In this document: piece by piece, positions 1-8,719 of the stretch
Numbering within the stretch: the stretch's first letter is position 1
Layout of the letters: every line of letters starts with the position of its first letter
Assembly (NCBI RefSeq): GCF_020521235.1
Contig: NZ_BLAY01000057.1
Location: 1-52,829, forward strand
From: Microseira wollei NIES-4236
GTDB lineage: Bacteria > Cyanobacteriota > Cyanobacteriia > Cyanobacteriales > Aerosakkonemataceae
Length of the DNA: 52,829 bases
Reading direction: 5' to 3'
Position numbers and translations under genes: made by a program
Notes under the pieces: generated by a model
Databases searched by the model: none
Seen by the model: the letters and a program-made list of their open reading frames with translations, nothing else
What the model was told of the DNA's origin: nothing

Positions 1-107
1 GGATGGAGGCTTCCGCCGAATTCGGAAGAAGAGTATTTGCTAAAGTTGGGGGCATCGAACCCCCAACTTTAGCATGCTATCCATCCCCACCGTAAAAGAC
101 GGTGGGG
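1..107. other. Structured left edge with three hairpins
   Basis: This stretch folds on paper into three hairpins. Positions 10-15 pair with 22-27 (CTTCCG/CGGAAG). Positions 39-52 pair perfectly over 14 bp with 60-73 around a 7-nt loop. Positions 85-93 pair perfectly over 9 bp with 99-107 around a 5-nt loop. GGATGG at 1-6 can also pair with CCATCC at 81-86, closing the first two hairpins into a branched structure. The third hairpin contains the GTG start of the next gene. It could be the 3' end of a mobile element such as an IS200/IS605-type insertion with its structured RNA end, or a dispersed repeat. The window edge cuts off the context, so the identity is unknown. Confidence 0.5.
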
Positions 108-2699
108 AATTTCGCAGAATTGTTAAACGAATTGGCGCAAAGCAACGATATATTAAAGGAAATTGGGACAATTTCTATCTCCGACCCCATTAAACAGCAG
201 ATAGAAAAACTGCGAGAATTTCAACTCGATGAAAATCTAGCTAAAAACGCCCTCCAGTGCTTCCCGAAATCAGAATTAGCCCAAGTTTTAAATCAGCTTT
301 TCTCAACCCAGCTTCAACAAGCAGGAATTGACAAAAATCATGCCCAAATTTTAACCGCTTGGGTTGCTTGGGGAACGCCTAAATACTTGAAAACAGCCAC
401 AGCAGAAATACCGAATTATGTCAAGCAGTTGGCGGAAGTTTATTTAGCCGGACAGCAGCCGGATAAATACGACAGCATCGACGCTTATTTGAAACAGCGG
501 ATTGCCACAAAACCCCTGGAAACAGTATTTGATGAAACCTTTACCTTTCAGGATATTTATGTGCCATTGAAAGCGAGGCGTTTAGATGGGAATGGCAAGC
601 CGTATGAGGCAGAACCCATCGATTTAGAAACTTGGGCGAAGGAAATGCTGGATAAACCAGATAAAGTCATGTTTATCCAAGGGGGGCCAGGACGAGGGAA
701 AAGCGTATTTTGTCGGATGTTTGCCGATTGGGTGAGACAGCATTTACATCCAATTTGGACGCCAATTTTGATTCGCTTGCGCGATATCAGAACACTGGAA
801 AATACTTTGGAAACAACCTGGCGAACTATACTACAAAACTTGGATTTTGTCAATAGCGATGCGGGTTGGTTGACCGATAAAAATACCCGATTTTTGTTTT
901 TGCTAGATGGCTTTGATGAATTGCTGATGGAAGGACGCGCGGGGGGCGGATTAAAAGAATTTCTCCAACAAATTGCCGATTTTCAACGCAATTATAACCA
1001 GCCTCCTGCTGTCGGACATCGAGTTTTGATTACAGGACGACCCTTGGCGCTGCAAGGGATTGAACGGCTGATGCCAACTAATTTAGAACGAGTAGAAATT
1101 GAGTTGATGGACGACTCAATTCAGCAGCAGTGGTTTACCCAATGGTCGGCACAAGTTGGCGAAGTTGAAAGTCTGGAATTTCAGAGCTTTTTACGAAATC
1201 AAAACTGTCCAGATAGGGTGAAGGAGTTAGCGCGAGAGCCGCTGTTACTTTATCTTTTGGCAAGGATGCACCGGGATAAACATTTGAAAGTTCAAATCTT
1301 TGATGGAGTCAGTGGGGTGGGAGCCAAAATTCGCGTTTATGAGCAGTCGGTAAACTGGGTATTGGAAAAACAGCGGCAAAATGAAAATTTTCGCTTAACC
1401 GGATTGGAAACAGAAGATTTGCGTCGTATTTTGCAAGAAGCGGCGCTGTGCGTGGTGCAATCTGGTGGTGAATCAGCCAAGATTACCATGTTAGAAGACC
1501 GCCTAAATCGCCAACAGGCTAAGTTAATTGAAAAAGCTAAAAAGACAGCAGGAGAGAAAGCGCTCAATAATGCTTTAGCTGCTTTCTACCTCCAGCCATG
1601 TGAAGGAGATAGGGGCGGGGCGGTGGAATTTACCCATAAGAGTTTTGGGGAGTTTTTGTTTGCCCAGTTGCTGAAAGAAAGTTTGGAGGAATGGACAGAA
1701 ACCGACAGGCGGAGGGGTTACAAGCTCAAAGATGAGGAACTGTACAAAGAAATTTATGACTTACTGGGCTATGGTGGGTTAACGCCAGAGATTGTGGAAT
1801 ACTTGATGGCATTGTTGGATGCTAGCGATGAATTTAAACCCGTAGAATTGTTCCAGCGTCTAGAAGATTTTTATCTCCAGTGGTGTGAGGGAGCGTTCAT
1901 TGACCAAGAGACAGAAACGCTGCCGCAGAAAAAGGTACAACAATTGAAAAAACATTTGCCAAATTCAAATATCCGACTTGGACAGCGACAGGTGGATATT
2001 TATGCAGGGTTGAATGCGATGATTTTGCTCTTGGAGTTAAATCGTTATGCTCAGTCGAAAGATGATTTAAAAGGCAAGATTGTTTTCTATCTCTGCGGGA
2101 AAAAGGACACTGATGGTTTTGACAAAAATAGATTGCGTCGCATTATCGGCTACAGCGATTGCATTGATCTTTTAGGCTTTTTCAGAACAGTTGGGTTCTT
2201 CCTCAGTGGCGCAAACCTCAGTGACGCAAACCTCAGAGACGCATACTTCATTGGCGCAGACCTCAGTGGCGCAACCCTCATTGGCGCAAAACTCTTTGAC
2301 GCAAAACTCTTTGGCGCAGACCTCAGTGGCGCAACCCTCATTGGCGCAAAACTCTTTGACGCAAAACTCTTTGGCGCAGACCTCAGTGGCGCAACCCTCA
2401 TTGGCGCATTCCTCAGTGACGCAGACCTCAGAGGCGCAGACCTCAGAGGCGCAGACCTCAGAGGCGCAAACCTCAGAGGCGCAAACCTCAGAGGCGCAAA
2501 CCTCAGAGGCGCAGACCTCAGAGGCGCGAACCTGGGTGTCCTAACTCTCAATGACGAAAACTCCAACATCGTAGAACAGAGGAGGACAAACCTGGCAAAC
2601 ATTACCTGGGATGAATATACGAATTGGGAAAATGTTCGCGGTTTGGAGACAGCAGAAAATGTGCCAGAAGCGTTAAAGCAGCATCTAGGGATGGTGTAG
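102..2699 (+). CDS. NACHT-type STAND ATPase with C-terminal pentapeptide repeats
   Basis: This 865-residue protein has an N-terminal helical region of about 150 residues that I do not recognise. A NACHT-like P-loop ATPase follows: Walker A GGPGRGKS near residues 194-201 and Walker B FLFLLDGFDE near 266-275. The C-terminus carries A(D/N)LxG-type pentapeptide repeats at about residues 700-815, expected to form a right-handed beta-helix. STAND ATPases are signal-triggered switches, and in bacteria many act in antiviral defence; a defence role here is inference. The GTG start at 102 is the first possible start after a stop at 93 and lies inside a perfect hairpin. The next in-frame ATG is about 180 residues in, so the true N-terminus may be longer, or may have been truncated by whatever lies to the left. 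Confidence 0.85.
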   Translation: MGNFAELLNELAQSNDILKEIGTISISDPIKQQIEKLREFQLDENLAKNALQCFPKSELAQVLNQLFSTQLQQAGIDKNHAQILTAWVAWGTPKYLKTATAEIPNYVKQLAEVYLAGQQPDKYDSIDAYLKQRIATKPLETVFDETFTFQDIYVPLKARRLDGNGKPYEAEPIDLETWAKEMLDKPDKVMFIQGGPGRGKSVFCRMFADWVRQHLHPIWTPILIRLRDIRTLENTLETTWRTILQNLDFVNSDAGWLTDKNTRFLFLLDGFDELLMEGRAGGGLKEFLQQIADFQRNYNQPPAVGHRVLITGRPLALQGIERLMPTNLERVEIELMDDSIQQQWFTQWSAQVGEVESLEFQSFLRNQNCPDRVKELAREPLLLYLLARMHRDKHLKVQIFDGVSGVGAKIRVYEQSVNWVLEKQRQNENFRLTGLETEDLRRILQEAALCVVQSGGESAKITMLEDRLNRQQAKLIEKAKKTAGEKALNNALAAFYLQPCEGDRGGAVEFTHKSFGEFLFAQLLKESLEEWTETDRRRGYKLKDEELYKEIYDLLGYGGLTPEIVEYLMALLDASDEFKPVELFQRLEDFYLQWCEGAFIDQETETLPQKKVQQLKKHLPNSNIRLGQRQVDIYAGLNAMILLLELNRYAQSKDDLKGKIVFYLCGKKDTDGFDKNRLRRIIGYSDCIDLLGFFRTVGFFLSGANLSDANLRDAYFIGADLSGATLIGAKLFDAKLFGADLSGATLIGAKLFDAKLFGADLSGATLIGAFLSDADLRGADLRGADLRGANLRGANLRGANLRGADLRGANLGVLTLNDENSNIVEQRRTNLANITWDEYTNWENVRGLETAENVPEALKQHLGMV
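2203..2545 (+). repeat. Tandem repeats encoding the pentapeptide domain
   Basis: The 3' part of the NACHT gene is built from 15-bp units, one per pentapeptide. On top of this, the 60 bp at 2281-2340 are repeated exactly at 2341-2400, showing a recent in-frame duplication of four pentapeptides. From about 2413 the units are almost identical copies of one GAGGCGCA(G/A)ACCTCA-type 15-mer. Such arrays can change length by slippage without breaking the frame. Confidence 0.9.
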
Positions 2700-3281
2700 A
2701 GGCTTCAGGGAGTGCGATCGCTTCGCTAGCCCTTGGCATATCGCTCTTCAACCCCATAACAGCATAAGCTCACGCATTTTTGACCAGAAAGCGTGAGCCA
2801 TAGTCATTATCGGTTGGTCGGGGCGGGTTTATTTGACATATCTGTTAGCAGCAGAGGCGGTCGGTAAAACCCGCCCCTACAGCATGATTTTTGTTTTGGG
2901 GTAGAGCGAGCAATCTCTCTCTTTTCCTCTTCCTTCGCGCCCTTTGCGTCTTCGCGGTTCAATTCTCTTTGAGCCTAAAGCATAAGCTCACGCATATTTT
3001 GGGGAAATGCGTGAGCCTGTGTGATTATCGGTTGGTCGGGGCGGGTTTATTTGAGATATCCGTTTCCACCAGAAATGGTTGGTAAAACCCGCCCCTACAG
3101 CATGATTTTGTCTTGGGGTAGGGCGAGGAATCTTTCTCTACCTCTTCCTCTGCGTCCTCTGCGTCTTTTGTGGTTCAATTCTTAATTAACAAACCAGAAG
3201 CTCACGCATATTTTTAGCTTATGCGATCGCATAAAAATTAAAATACCGATAAACCTGTCGAGAGCAATTAGCAATTAGCAA
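2700..3281. repeat. Gap filled by a tandem array of about 216-bp units
   Basis: No gene is visible. The region holds two full imperfect copies of a unit of about 218 bp, starting near 2763 and 2981, and the start of a third near 3195. Each unit opens with AGCTCACGCAT, carries a GGGGCGGGTTT...AAACCCGCCCCTAC palindromic element (2820-2880 and 3038-3097), and ends with a sequence resembling CTTTGCGTCTTCGCGGTTCA. A piece of another dispersed repeat (GCGATCGCTTCGCTAGCCC..GGCATATCGC) sits at 2714-2745. Heptamer repeats (AATTAGC) lie at 3265-3290. Confidence 0.8.
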
Positions 3282-3740
3282 TTAGCCCACCAACTTTTTC
3301 TCTTCCGAAGGAGCAGGTGCGTTTAACTTCTGATTCAACTCGCGAATGCGACGGGAAAGCAGGCGAATAATATTAACAGCAATTCCCGGCGTTTCTTCAA
3401 TAGCTTCATAGAGTTGCTGCTGGGTCAATACCAGACACTCACAGGGAGCCAGGGTAGAAACCGAAGCCGAACGAGGTTCGGCGTCAAATAAAGACATCTC
3501 GCCAAAACAGGTTCCAGAACCAAGCTGAGCCAAATCGCGATCGCCGATATGAACGCGGACTTGACCCGAAACGACGATGTAGAGAGCGCGTCCCTCTTGT
3601 CCTTGGGTAAAAATAGTATGTTTTGCCGGAAAAGACAACTCCTCCATTACAGAAGCTAGGCGGACGAGAAAATCATCCCGCAGTTCCTGAAAAATGGGGA
3701 CGCCCCGGACAAATAATAAGCGGTCAACGCTAGTTAACAT
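3282..3740 (-). CDS. Cyclic-nucleotide-binding domain protein
   Basis: This 152-residue protein is almost entirely one cNMP-binding (Crp/cap-type) beta-barrel. The phosphate-binding cassette is visible as GEMSLFDAEPRSASV, with the Glu and Arg expected for cyclic nucleotide contact. No DNA-binding helix-turn-helix follows, so it is probably a stand-alone sensor module rather than a transcription factor. The ATG at 3740 is a clear start. It lies downstream of and on the same strand as the large membrane/HEAT protein, separated by 219 bp that contain two dispersed repeats. That arrangement suggests it may sense a ligand for that protein, but this is inference. Confidence 0.85.
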   Translation of the reverse strand: MLTSVDRLLFVRGVPIFQELRDDFLVRLASVMEELSFPAKHTIFTQGQEGRALYIVVSGQVRVHIGDRDLAQLGSGTCFGEMSLFDAEPRSASVSTLAPCECLVLTQQQLYEAIEETPGIAVNIIRLLSRRIRELNQKLNAPAPSEEKKLVG

Positions 3741-3817
3741 GCGGATTTGTCATCTACTGAAGGAAATAGCGGTCAGCTGTCAGTGGTAAAAAGTATATTT
3801 CCTCTGACAACTGACGG

Positions 3818-3947
3818 GGGGCGGGTTTAAATAAACTGTCGCTTATTGTATACATGGTTGGTAAAACCCACCCCTACACAACTGATGCGGGGCGGGTTTA
3901 AATAAACTGTCGCCGAACACGTACATGGTTGGTAAAATCCGCCCCTA
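3818..3947. repeat. Two tandem copies of the GGGCGGGTTT palindromic repeat
   Basis: Copies at 3818-3877 and 3889-3947 each begin GGGGCGGGTTTAAATAAACT and end in a GGTAAAAyCCrCCCCTAC-like arm, so each is an imperfect palindrome of about 60 bp. They belong to the same family as the elements at 2820-2880 and 3038-3097. The two copies repeat with a period of 71 bp, and together they fill most of the gap between the two flanking genes. Confidence 0.85.
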
Positions 3948-3959
3948 CACAACTGACAA

Positions 3960-6900
3960 CTACCTACTACCTAACTCTGCCATTATCTCCTGTACTTGTG
4001 CAGCTACGAGGCGGTCAGGATCTTGTTGCATCTTGGGTAGTATATCGACCAGCACCCCAGGGGTAGCTTGTTTGAGGTAAGCGATAACTGCTTCTCGCAC
4101 GAAGCCGGTAGGATGGCGCAGACAGCCAAGGGAGAGTTCGGGAGCGAGAACCCACTGTTGCACTCTGGCTAAATGGAAACAGCAAGCCGTAGACCAGTCG
4201 GACAAAAAGTGGCGCAGGTAGAGCAAGCGGCGGAGGCGATCGCTTGATTCCAGGGGCTGATACGCGACTATCCCGATTAAACTCTGGAGTTTTTCCCGTT
4301 CCGAGTGCTGATCGAGGACAGTCAGCAACACCCGTTTGCTGGGAATATCCAAGGTTTGGTCTAATATCTCCAACCCGCGAGCCATGTCAGAGGGCGAACC
4401 CGACCGCAAATTGAACGCTGCCGCTTGAATTGTACCCAGACTGTAGAGAAACTTCATCAGTAAAAAACACCGATCCTGTGAATCTGCGATCGCATCTCCC
4501 AGCGACCTTCGCAGCAGATCCGCTTCTCGTCCCGTCACTCTTTTTGGACTGATGTCGAGGATGGCGGCGTACATTTGACCCATAAACATCAGTTCTTGGT
4601 CGATTAACATTTCTACGCCGCTCCGATCGAGGCGGTCAAGTACGGCTTCGATCCCGGTTTCCTGGGGTAGCTTGAGTAGAATTTGCAGAATGTGGCGTCT
4701 GGTATTTCCCCAAGCCGTCATTAGGTTAGACACTAACGTGGTCAAAGCTTCCACAGTACCAATTTCACCGATGACTTCCCAAGCATACCGCCTTACCAAA
4801 TCTGGCTTGTGAATATTCGTTGCCAGTTCCTTTACCATAGCAATAGCTTCGTTGTCAAGCTTTATTAGCGATCGCATTGCGGGTTCCCGCGTGGACTTGT
4901 ATTCGAGTCCGCGCAGCAAAGAGGGATAGTACTCTTCCAGGCGAGTTGACCCGATCACTTCCAGGACGGCACAGCGCACCCGCAAAGACTTATCCTGCAA
5001 TAATTTGGGGATTTGCAGTCGCAGCGCTTGCAAATATTTAGCTTCTCCCAGCGCCCGACAGCCCATTACCCGTTCTTCTTCCTTTTTGCTGGTGAGCATT
5101 TGCTGCAATGCTCTGGTGGCTTCCCACTTTTGCTTGGCATTTCCCAGGCGCAACAGCAAGGCGGCTGCGGTGCCCCGCACGACCGGGTTGACTTCTGGTT
5201 GGATATAAGGCTGTAATTGCCGTATGTCTGGATTTGTCTCGGTCAGCCAGAGGTAGCGCAGGGCGATCGCTAGTACGTCTGGTTCGGGATTGGCAGTTTC
5301 GATCAGGTTGCGAATATAGGCGAGATATGTGGGATTGGGATGAAGCTGCATCACCTCCAAACTTTGGTACTGCAACGCGGGGGGCAGTGAAGGCAGCAGC
5401 GGTCCGAGGACTTCGCCCACATTTTGCGGGTCGATTTGACTTAACAGTTCGATACAAGAGCGTTTATCGGCTTCGGCGCCCGGTCGCAATAAAGCTTCTA
5501 ATACGGCTTGCTTGAACACCTTCAAATTGACGTTAGCAACGCCCAGCTGACCTCGTTGGGCGCTCAAGACCAATAAATCTAGATAGCGCGAGCGCAACAT
5601 CCCGATCAACACCAGCCACGCCAAGGCAGAGATCACGATCGCGCCGATGACGAGCCACCCCAGCAGCTGTTGATTCGCTTTCCCGATCACCCCGATAATC
5701 AGTAAAATAGCTACCCCGCTCAATCCGGTAGCGATTGGCTCGGCAATGCCTCGCGCTTGCGTCTCAACGCTGCCCCGCTGCTGGTCTGGAATTGGTTGGA
5801 ATAGAACTGGCCCGGTACTTGCCACCAGAGTATACCTGAGCAGTTCATCGGAAAACTTTAACAGCACCAGACCGATAAACAATTGGTCGATGTTTTGGTG
5901 GCTTTTGAGCCATTCTGTTGGGGGGAATAAACTGATCAGGGTATTGATCAATCCGACCAGGGTGAACAACCCCATGCCTGCGATAATCGCGGGCGGGAAC
6001 ATGACGGTGCGAAACACCCCCATCCGTTCGATGGCGCGCCCCGATACAAACCATTGCGTTGCCAGTTCGCACAGCCCTAACACGCCGTTAAACTGAGCCA
6101 GGAAGCTGGCTATGTTTTCTTCTTGACCTTTAAACGTCAGCCCCAAGCGCGACTGAAACTGAAAGTCGATTAACAGCACCAATACCTGGGCAATAAAAAA
6201 GAATGCCAATAACAACAGCGCGTATTGCCGCAGGGGACCTTTGAGGCGGCGGGTACGAGTATCGTTGTGGACATCATCTAAAACTCGCTGGGGCGCATCG
6301 GGAAATGCCTGCTGGTATTGATGGGTGAGGTACAGCAACAGCATAGCCCCTATGAGCAGGATGAAAAAGGCCGCGAAGATGATATCTTGCACCTTAACTC
6401 CAGGCACGCGCAGCAGCAGGGGTAATGAAAAGCCGCTCATCACATCTGCAACGAGGCCGCCGCTGCTAATCAAGGGGAACGTGCGCTTAATTTCTCGAAT
6501 ATTAAATAGCTGGTTGGCTGTAATCGAGGTATTGAGATAATTTAGGGCGTAGGCCGCATCGACCCACAGAGGTAATAAAAATACGGTGAGTCTAGCCAGC
6601 GCGTCTGGAGTTTGGGCGTCTAGATTGTTTAACCCAAAGCGAAATAACAATAGCGGCATCGCGATTAACAACGCGATGACGACGATATACCGACGCAGGG
6701 GCAGGATGCTTTGCATCCAAGTGGACAAAAACCCCACGACAATACCCAATCCGGCGCTGGCGATATAAATCCAAGGCAGTTGATCTGCCCCTATAGTTTC
6801 TAGGAATAAAGCAACCGTACTAGCTTCTAACCAAAGCAATCCCACTGCGGTGATGGTGTGTCCTGCAAACATTAGCAGCGTGCGATCGCTTTCATCTGGG

Positions 6901-7013
6901 CGCAGATTCAGCCACTGCAACAGCAGCCGTCCTAATCCACCCCTGAAAAACCCCGGATTTTTTAGTTTCATGTAGCTTTCATTTCCACGCTTGCCCGTGC
7001 CTTTTGCAGCCAC
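3960..7013 (-). CDS. Large MFS/nucleotide-transporter-like membrane protein with HEAT repeats
   Basis: This 1017-residue protein has many hydrophobic membrane segments in residues about 45-480. They have the look of a major-facilitator or ATP/ADP-carrier-like (NTT) transporter. A long soluble C-terminal half follows (about 500-1010), made of HEAT-like helical repeats such as the segments around VGEVLGPLLPSLPPALQYQS and LRVRCAVLEVIGSTRLEEY. The substrate cannot be told from sequence, and it may act as a sensor rather than a transporter. The GTG at 7013 has AGGAAG seven bases upstream; an ATG at 6971 (protein beginning MKLKNPGFF) is an alternative start. The cNMP-binding gene follows on the same strand. 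Confidence 0.75.
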   Translation of the reverse strand: MAAKGTGKRGNESYMKLKNPGFFRGGLGRLLLQWLNLRPDESDRTLLMFAGHTITAVGLLWLEASTVALFLETIGADQLPWIYIASAGLGIVVGFLSTWMQSILPLRRYIVVIALLIAMPLLLFRFGLNNLDAQTPDALARLTVFLLPLWVDAAYALNYLNTSITANQLFNIREIKRTFPLISSGGLVADVMSGFSLPLLLRVPGVKVQDIIFAAFFILLIGAMLLLYLTHQYQQAFPDAPQRVLDDVHNDTRTRRLKGPLRQYALLLLAFFFIAQVLVLLIDFQFQSRLGLTFKGQEENIASFLAQFNGVLGLCELATQWFVSGRAIERMGVFRTVMFPPAIIAGMGLFTLVGLINTLISLFPPTEWLKSHQNIDQLFIGLVLLKFSDELLRYTLVASTGPVLFQPIPDQQRGSVETQARGIAEPIATGLSGVAILLIIGVIGKANQQLLGWLVIGAIVISALAWLVLIGMLRSRYLDLLVLSAQRGQLGVANVNLKVFKQAVLEALLRPGAEADKRSCIELLSQIDPQNVGEVLGPLLPSLPPALQYQSLEVMQLHPNPTYLAYIRNLIETANPEPDVLAIALRYLWLTETNPDIRQLQPYIQPEVNPVVRGTAAALLLRLGNAKQKWEATRALQQMLTSKKEEERVMGCRALGEAKYLQALRLQIPKLLQDKSLRVRCAVLEVIGSTRLEEYYPSLLRGLEYKSTREPAMRSLIKLDNEAIAMVKELATNIHKPDLVRRYAWEVIGEIGTVEALTTLVSNLMTAWGNTRRHILQILLKLPQETGIEAVLDRLDRSGVEMLIDQELMFMGQMYAAILDISPKRVTGREADLLRRSLGDAIADSQDRCFLLMKFLYSLGTIQAAAFNLRSGSPSDMARGLEILDQTLDIPSKRVLLTVLDQHSEREKLQSLIGIVAYQPLESSDRLRRLLYLRHFLSDWSTACCFHLARVQQWVLAPELSLGCLRHPTGFVREAVIAYLKQATPGVLVDILPKMQQDPDRLVAAQVQEIMAELGSR

Positions 7014-7329
7014 GCGGCGTCTTCCTACTAGCGATTGAAGAGCAGTCAGCGGTCTATTGTCAATTTACCGCTTTGCTTTGTAGATCGTTTTTCTTTGGCA
7101 GGCGCCCTTGAATACTGTTGATAGAATGCCCCACTGGAAGAAAAGCGCTCACCCTGCACGTTCCCGTAGCGGCGGCCTTTAGAGACTAACCACTATTATT
7201 GATAGCGTAGCACGCGCTCGCCCTTTCACCTGCGGCAGCGCGGCTCGCTTTTAATGATGCCAAAATTTGCGGTTCTCAAGCAAGCCAAGGAGCTATGTCA
7301 ATCAACTCCAAGATCGTGCTAGCGAAGGG
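7014..7329. other. Intergenic gap, no gene seen
   Basis: This region lies downstream of infC and upstream of the membrane/HEAT gene, all on the minus strand. It contains fragments like CGTTCCCGTAGCGGCGGCC that match a dispersed repeat type seen elsewhere in the window. I see no RNA gene and no convincing terminator hairpin. It must hold the promoter of the leftward gene, but no clear -10/-35 pair stands out. Confidence 0.5.
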
Positions 7330-7863
7330 TTATTTTTTCGGAGCCAGCAGCATCATCATATTTCGTCCTTCTTTCTTGGGTGCTTGCTGCACTTCTGCCA
7401 CTGCCTGCAAGTCCGTCGCCATCCGCTTGAGCAGTTCTTCTGCCAGGTCGCTGTGTTGGATTTCCCGACCTCGGAACATGACGGTGGCTTTCACCTTGTC
7501 ACCATCCTTGATAAAGCCCTGCGCTTGCCTGAGACGCACTTGATAGTCGTGTTCCTCAATTTTGTAGCGCATCTTCACTTCCTTGACGTCAGAAGTGTGT
7601 TGCTTTTTCCGAGCTTCCCGCTCTTTCTTTTCCTGCTCGTACTTGTACTTGCCGTAATCCATGATCCGGCAAACGGGTGGATCTGCTTTATCGCTGATTA
7701 ACACTAGGTCGAGTTCTTTTTCCTCTGCCATTGGGATGGCTTCGGCTGGGGTCATGATCCCCAGTTGGGTACCATCGGTGTCAATCACCCGAATTTTAGG
7801 AAATCTGATGCGTTCGTTGATTTGGGGGAGATTACGAGTGCGTTTTTTTTCGATCACAGGCAT
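7330..7863 (-). CDS. infC: Translation initiation factor IF-3
   Basis: The 177-residue protein matches bacterial IF-3 along its length. It has the N-terminal domain start [17 protein letters not shown], the linker [20 protein letters not shown] and a C-terminal domain with [20 protein letters not shown] and [11 protein letters not shown]-3 binds the 30S subunit and checks start codon and initiator tRNA pairing. The start here is ATG; the E. coli gene uses a rare AUU start for autoregulation, so that mechanism is not evident. The C-terminus is slightly extended by a Lys-rich tail. No ribosomal protein L35/L20 genes follow. Confidence 0.97.
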   Translation of the reverse strand: MPVIEKKRTRNLPQINERIRFPKIRVIDTDGTQLGIMTPAEAIPMAEEKELDLVLISDKADPPVCRIMDYGKYKYEQEKKEREARKKQHTSDVKEVKMRYKIEEHDYQVRLRQAQGFIKDGDKVKATVMFRGREIQHSDLAEELLKRMATDLQAVAEVQQAPKKEGRNMMMLLAPKK

Positions 7864-8515
7864 TGAGTAAGAGGTCTGCTAGCCTTTGAATAACAACTAT
7901 TGGACTTACAAGAAGCAGTTGTCAGTAGATGCGGTCGGGGTTGCAGCGATATTATCTCTTCAACCACGCTTCGACGCCCCAGAGGAGTCTGCCTGCTTGT
8001 ACTTGCCATTCACTCTAGCAATTTTTTATCAGTTTCTGGATTCTCATGAAGTTCTGTAACAACTTGTTTCAACAACAGGCTCGCTGTTATATGGCAGAGG
8101 CGCGATCGCTTTCCCTATGGCTGAGGGTAATTCCCCCCAAAATTGTTACCATAATAGTCAGGTAAAGAAATTTTAACTGTTTTGAAGCAAAAGCGATTGT
8201 AAGCTTACTCCCGGCCCCAGCGCCGCAGCAAGAGCTACCACCTTGAGTGCGGTCGCTTTCAGAGCAACTACCTAGCAACACTACCCATCAAATTCAGGAT
8301 GTACTCATGTTGCAGATGAACCTCCAGGCTGGCTTACATTCTCGGATTCGACACCGAGATATTGTTTTTACAAGCGAGATCTCCCGCACAGCCCCATTGC
8401 CACGGTTTGCGTGTTACTCGTCAACACTTGCCTACTGCGAGACCTTTTCTGCGTGGCTACCACAGTGCCTTTCGCGATTTCGGCAGACAATAAGTGTACC
8501 ATATCGGTACACAAA
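7864..8515. other. Intergenic gap upstream of infC and the RHH gene
   Basis: About 650 bp separate divergently read infC and the ribbon-helix-helix gene. I see several HIP1-like GCGATCGC sites and a palindrome at its right end (listed separately), but no convincing coding region. Open frames here lack family features and ribosome binding sites. The infC leader and promoter must lie at the left end. Confidence 0.5.
8494..8512. promoter_or_regulatory. Perfect palindrome at the start of the RHH gene, candidate operator
   Basis: GTGTACCATATCGGTACAC is a perfect inverted repeat with 7-bp arms and a 5-bp centre, ending three bases before the ATG of the ribbon-helix-helix gene. RHH proteins bind short palindromes as dimers and often repress their own genes. 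The position over the start and ribosome binding region fits autorepression. This is inference from position and symmetry. Confidence 0.5.
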
Positions 8516-8650
8516 ATGGCTGAAAAACAATTACACATTAGGATGTCGGAGGAAGAGTACAAAAAGTTGGTACAGTACTGCAAACAAAAGAAAAGAACTC
8601 AATCAGACGTGGTGCGAGAACTTATCCGCCGTTTGGTTGACGGCGATTAA
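8516..8650 (+). CDS. Small ribbon-helix-helix (CopG-like) DNA-binding protein
   Basis: The protein is 44 residues: a short strand (KQLHIRMSEEEYKKL), a helix, a turn, and a second helix (TQSDVVRELIRRLV). This is the strand-helix-helix pattern of CopG/Arc/MetJ-type repressors, which dimerise and insert paired strands into the DNA major groove. The ATG at 8516 is chosen because the RHH fold begins right there; residues upstream in the frame show no similarity to the family. No toxin gene follows, so it is either a stand-alone regulator or an orphan antitoxin. There is no clear Shine-Dalgarno sequence because the candidate operator occupies that place. Confidence 0.75.
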   Translation: MAEKQLHIRMSEEEYKKLVQYCKQKKRTQSDVVRELIRRLVDGD

Positions 8651-8719
8651 AATCGCCGGATGCCCAAGTTTTATCCCCCGGATAAATAGCGGTTGCGATC
8701 CAACTCCCGGAGGTTTGTG

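Noticed and set aside
2191-2544. Ser/Thr/Gln-rich frame and its antisense partner across the pentapeptide region
   Set aside because: They are shadows of the 15-bp repeat array of the NACHT gene; the repeat keeps several frames open.
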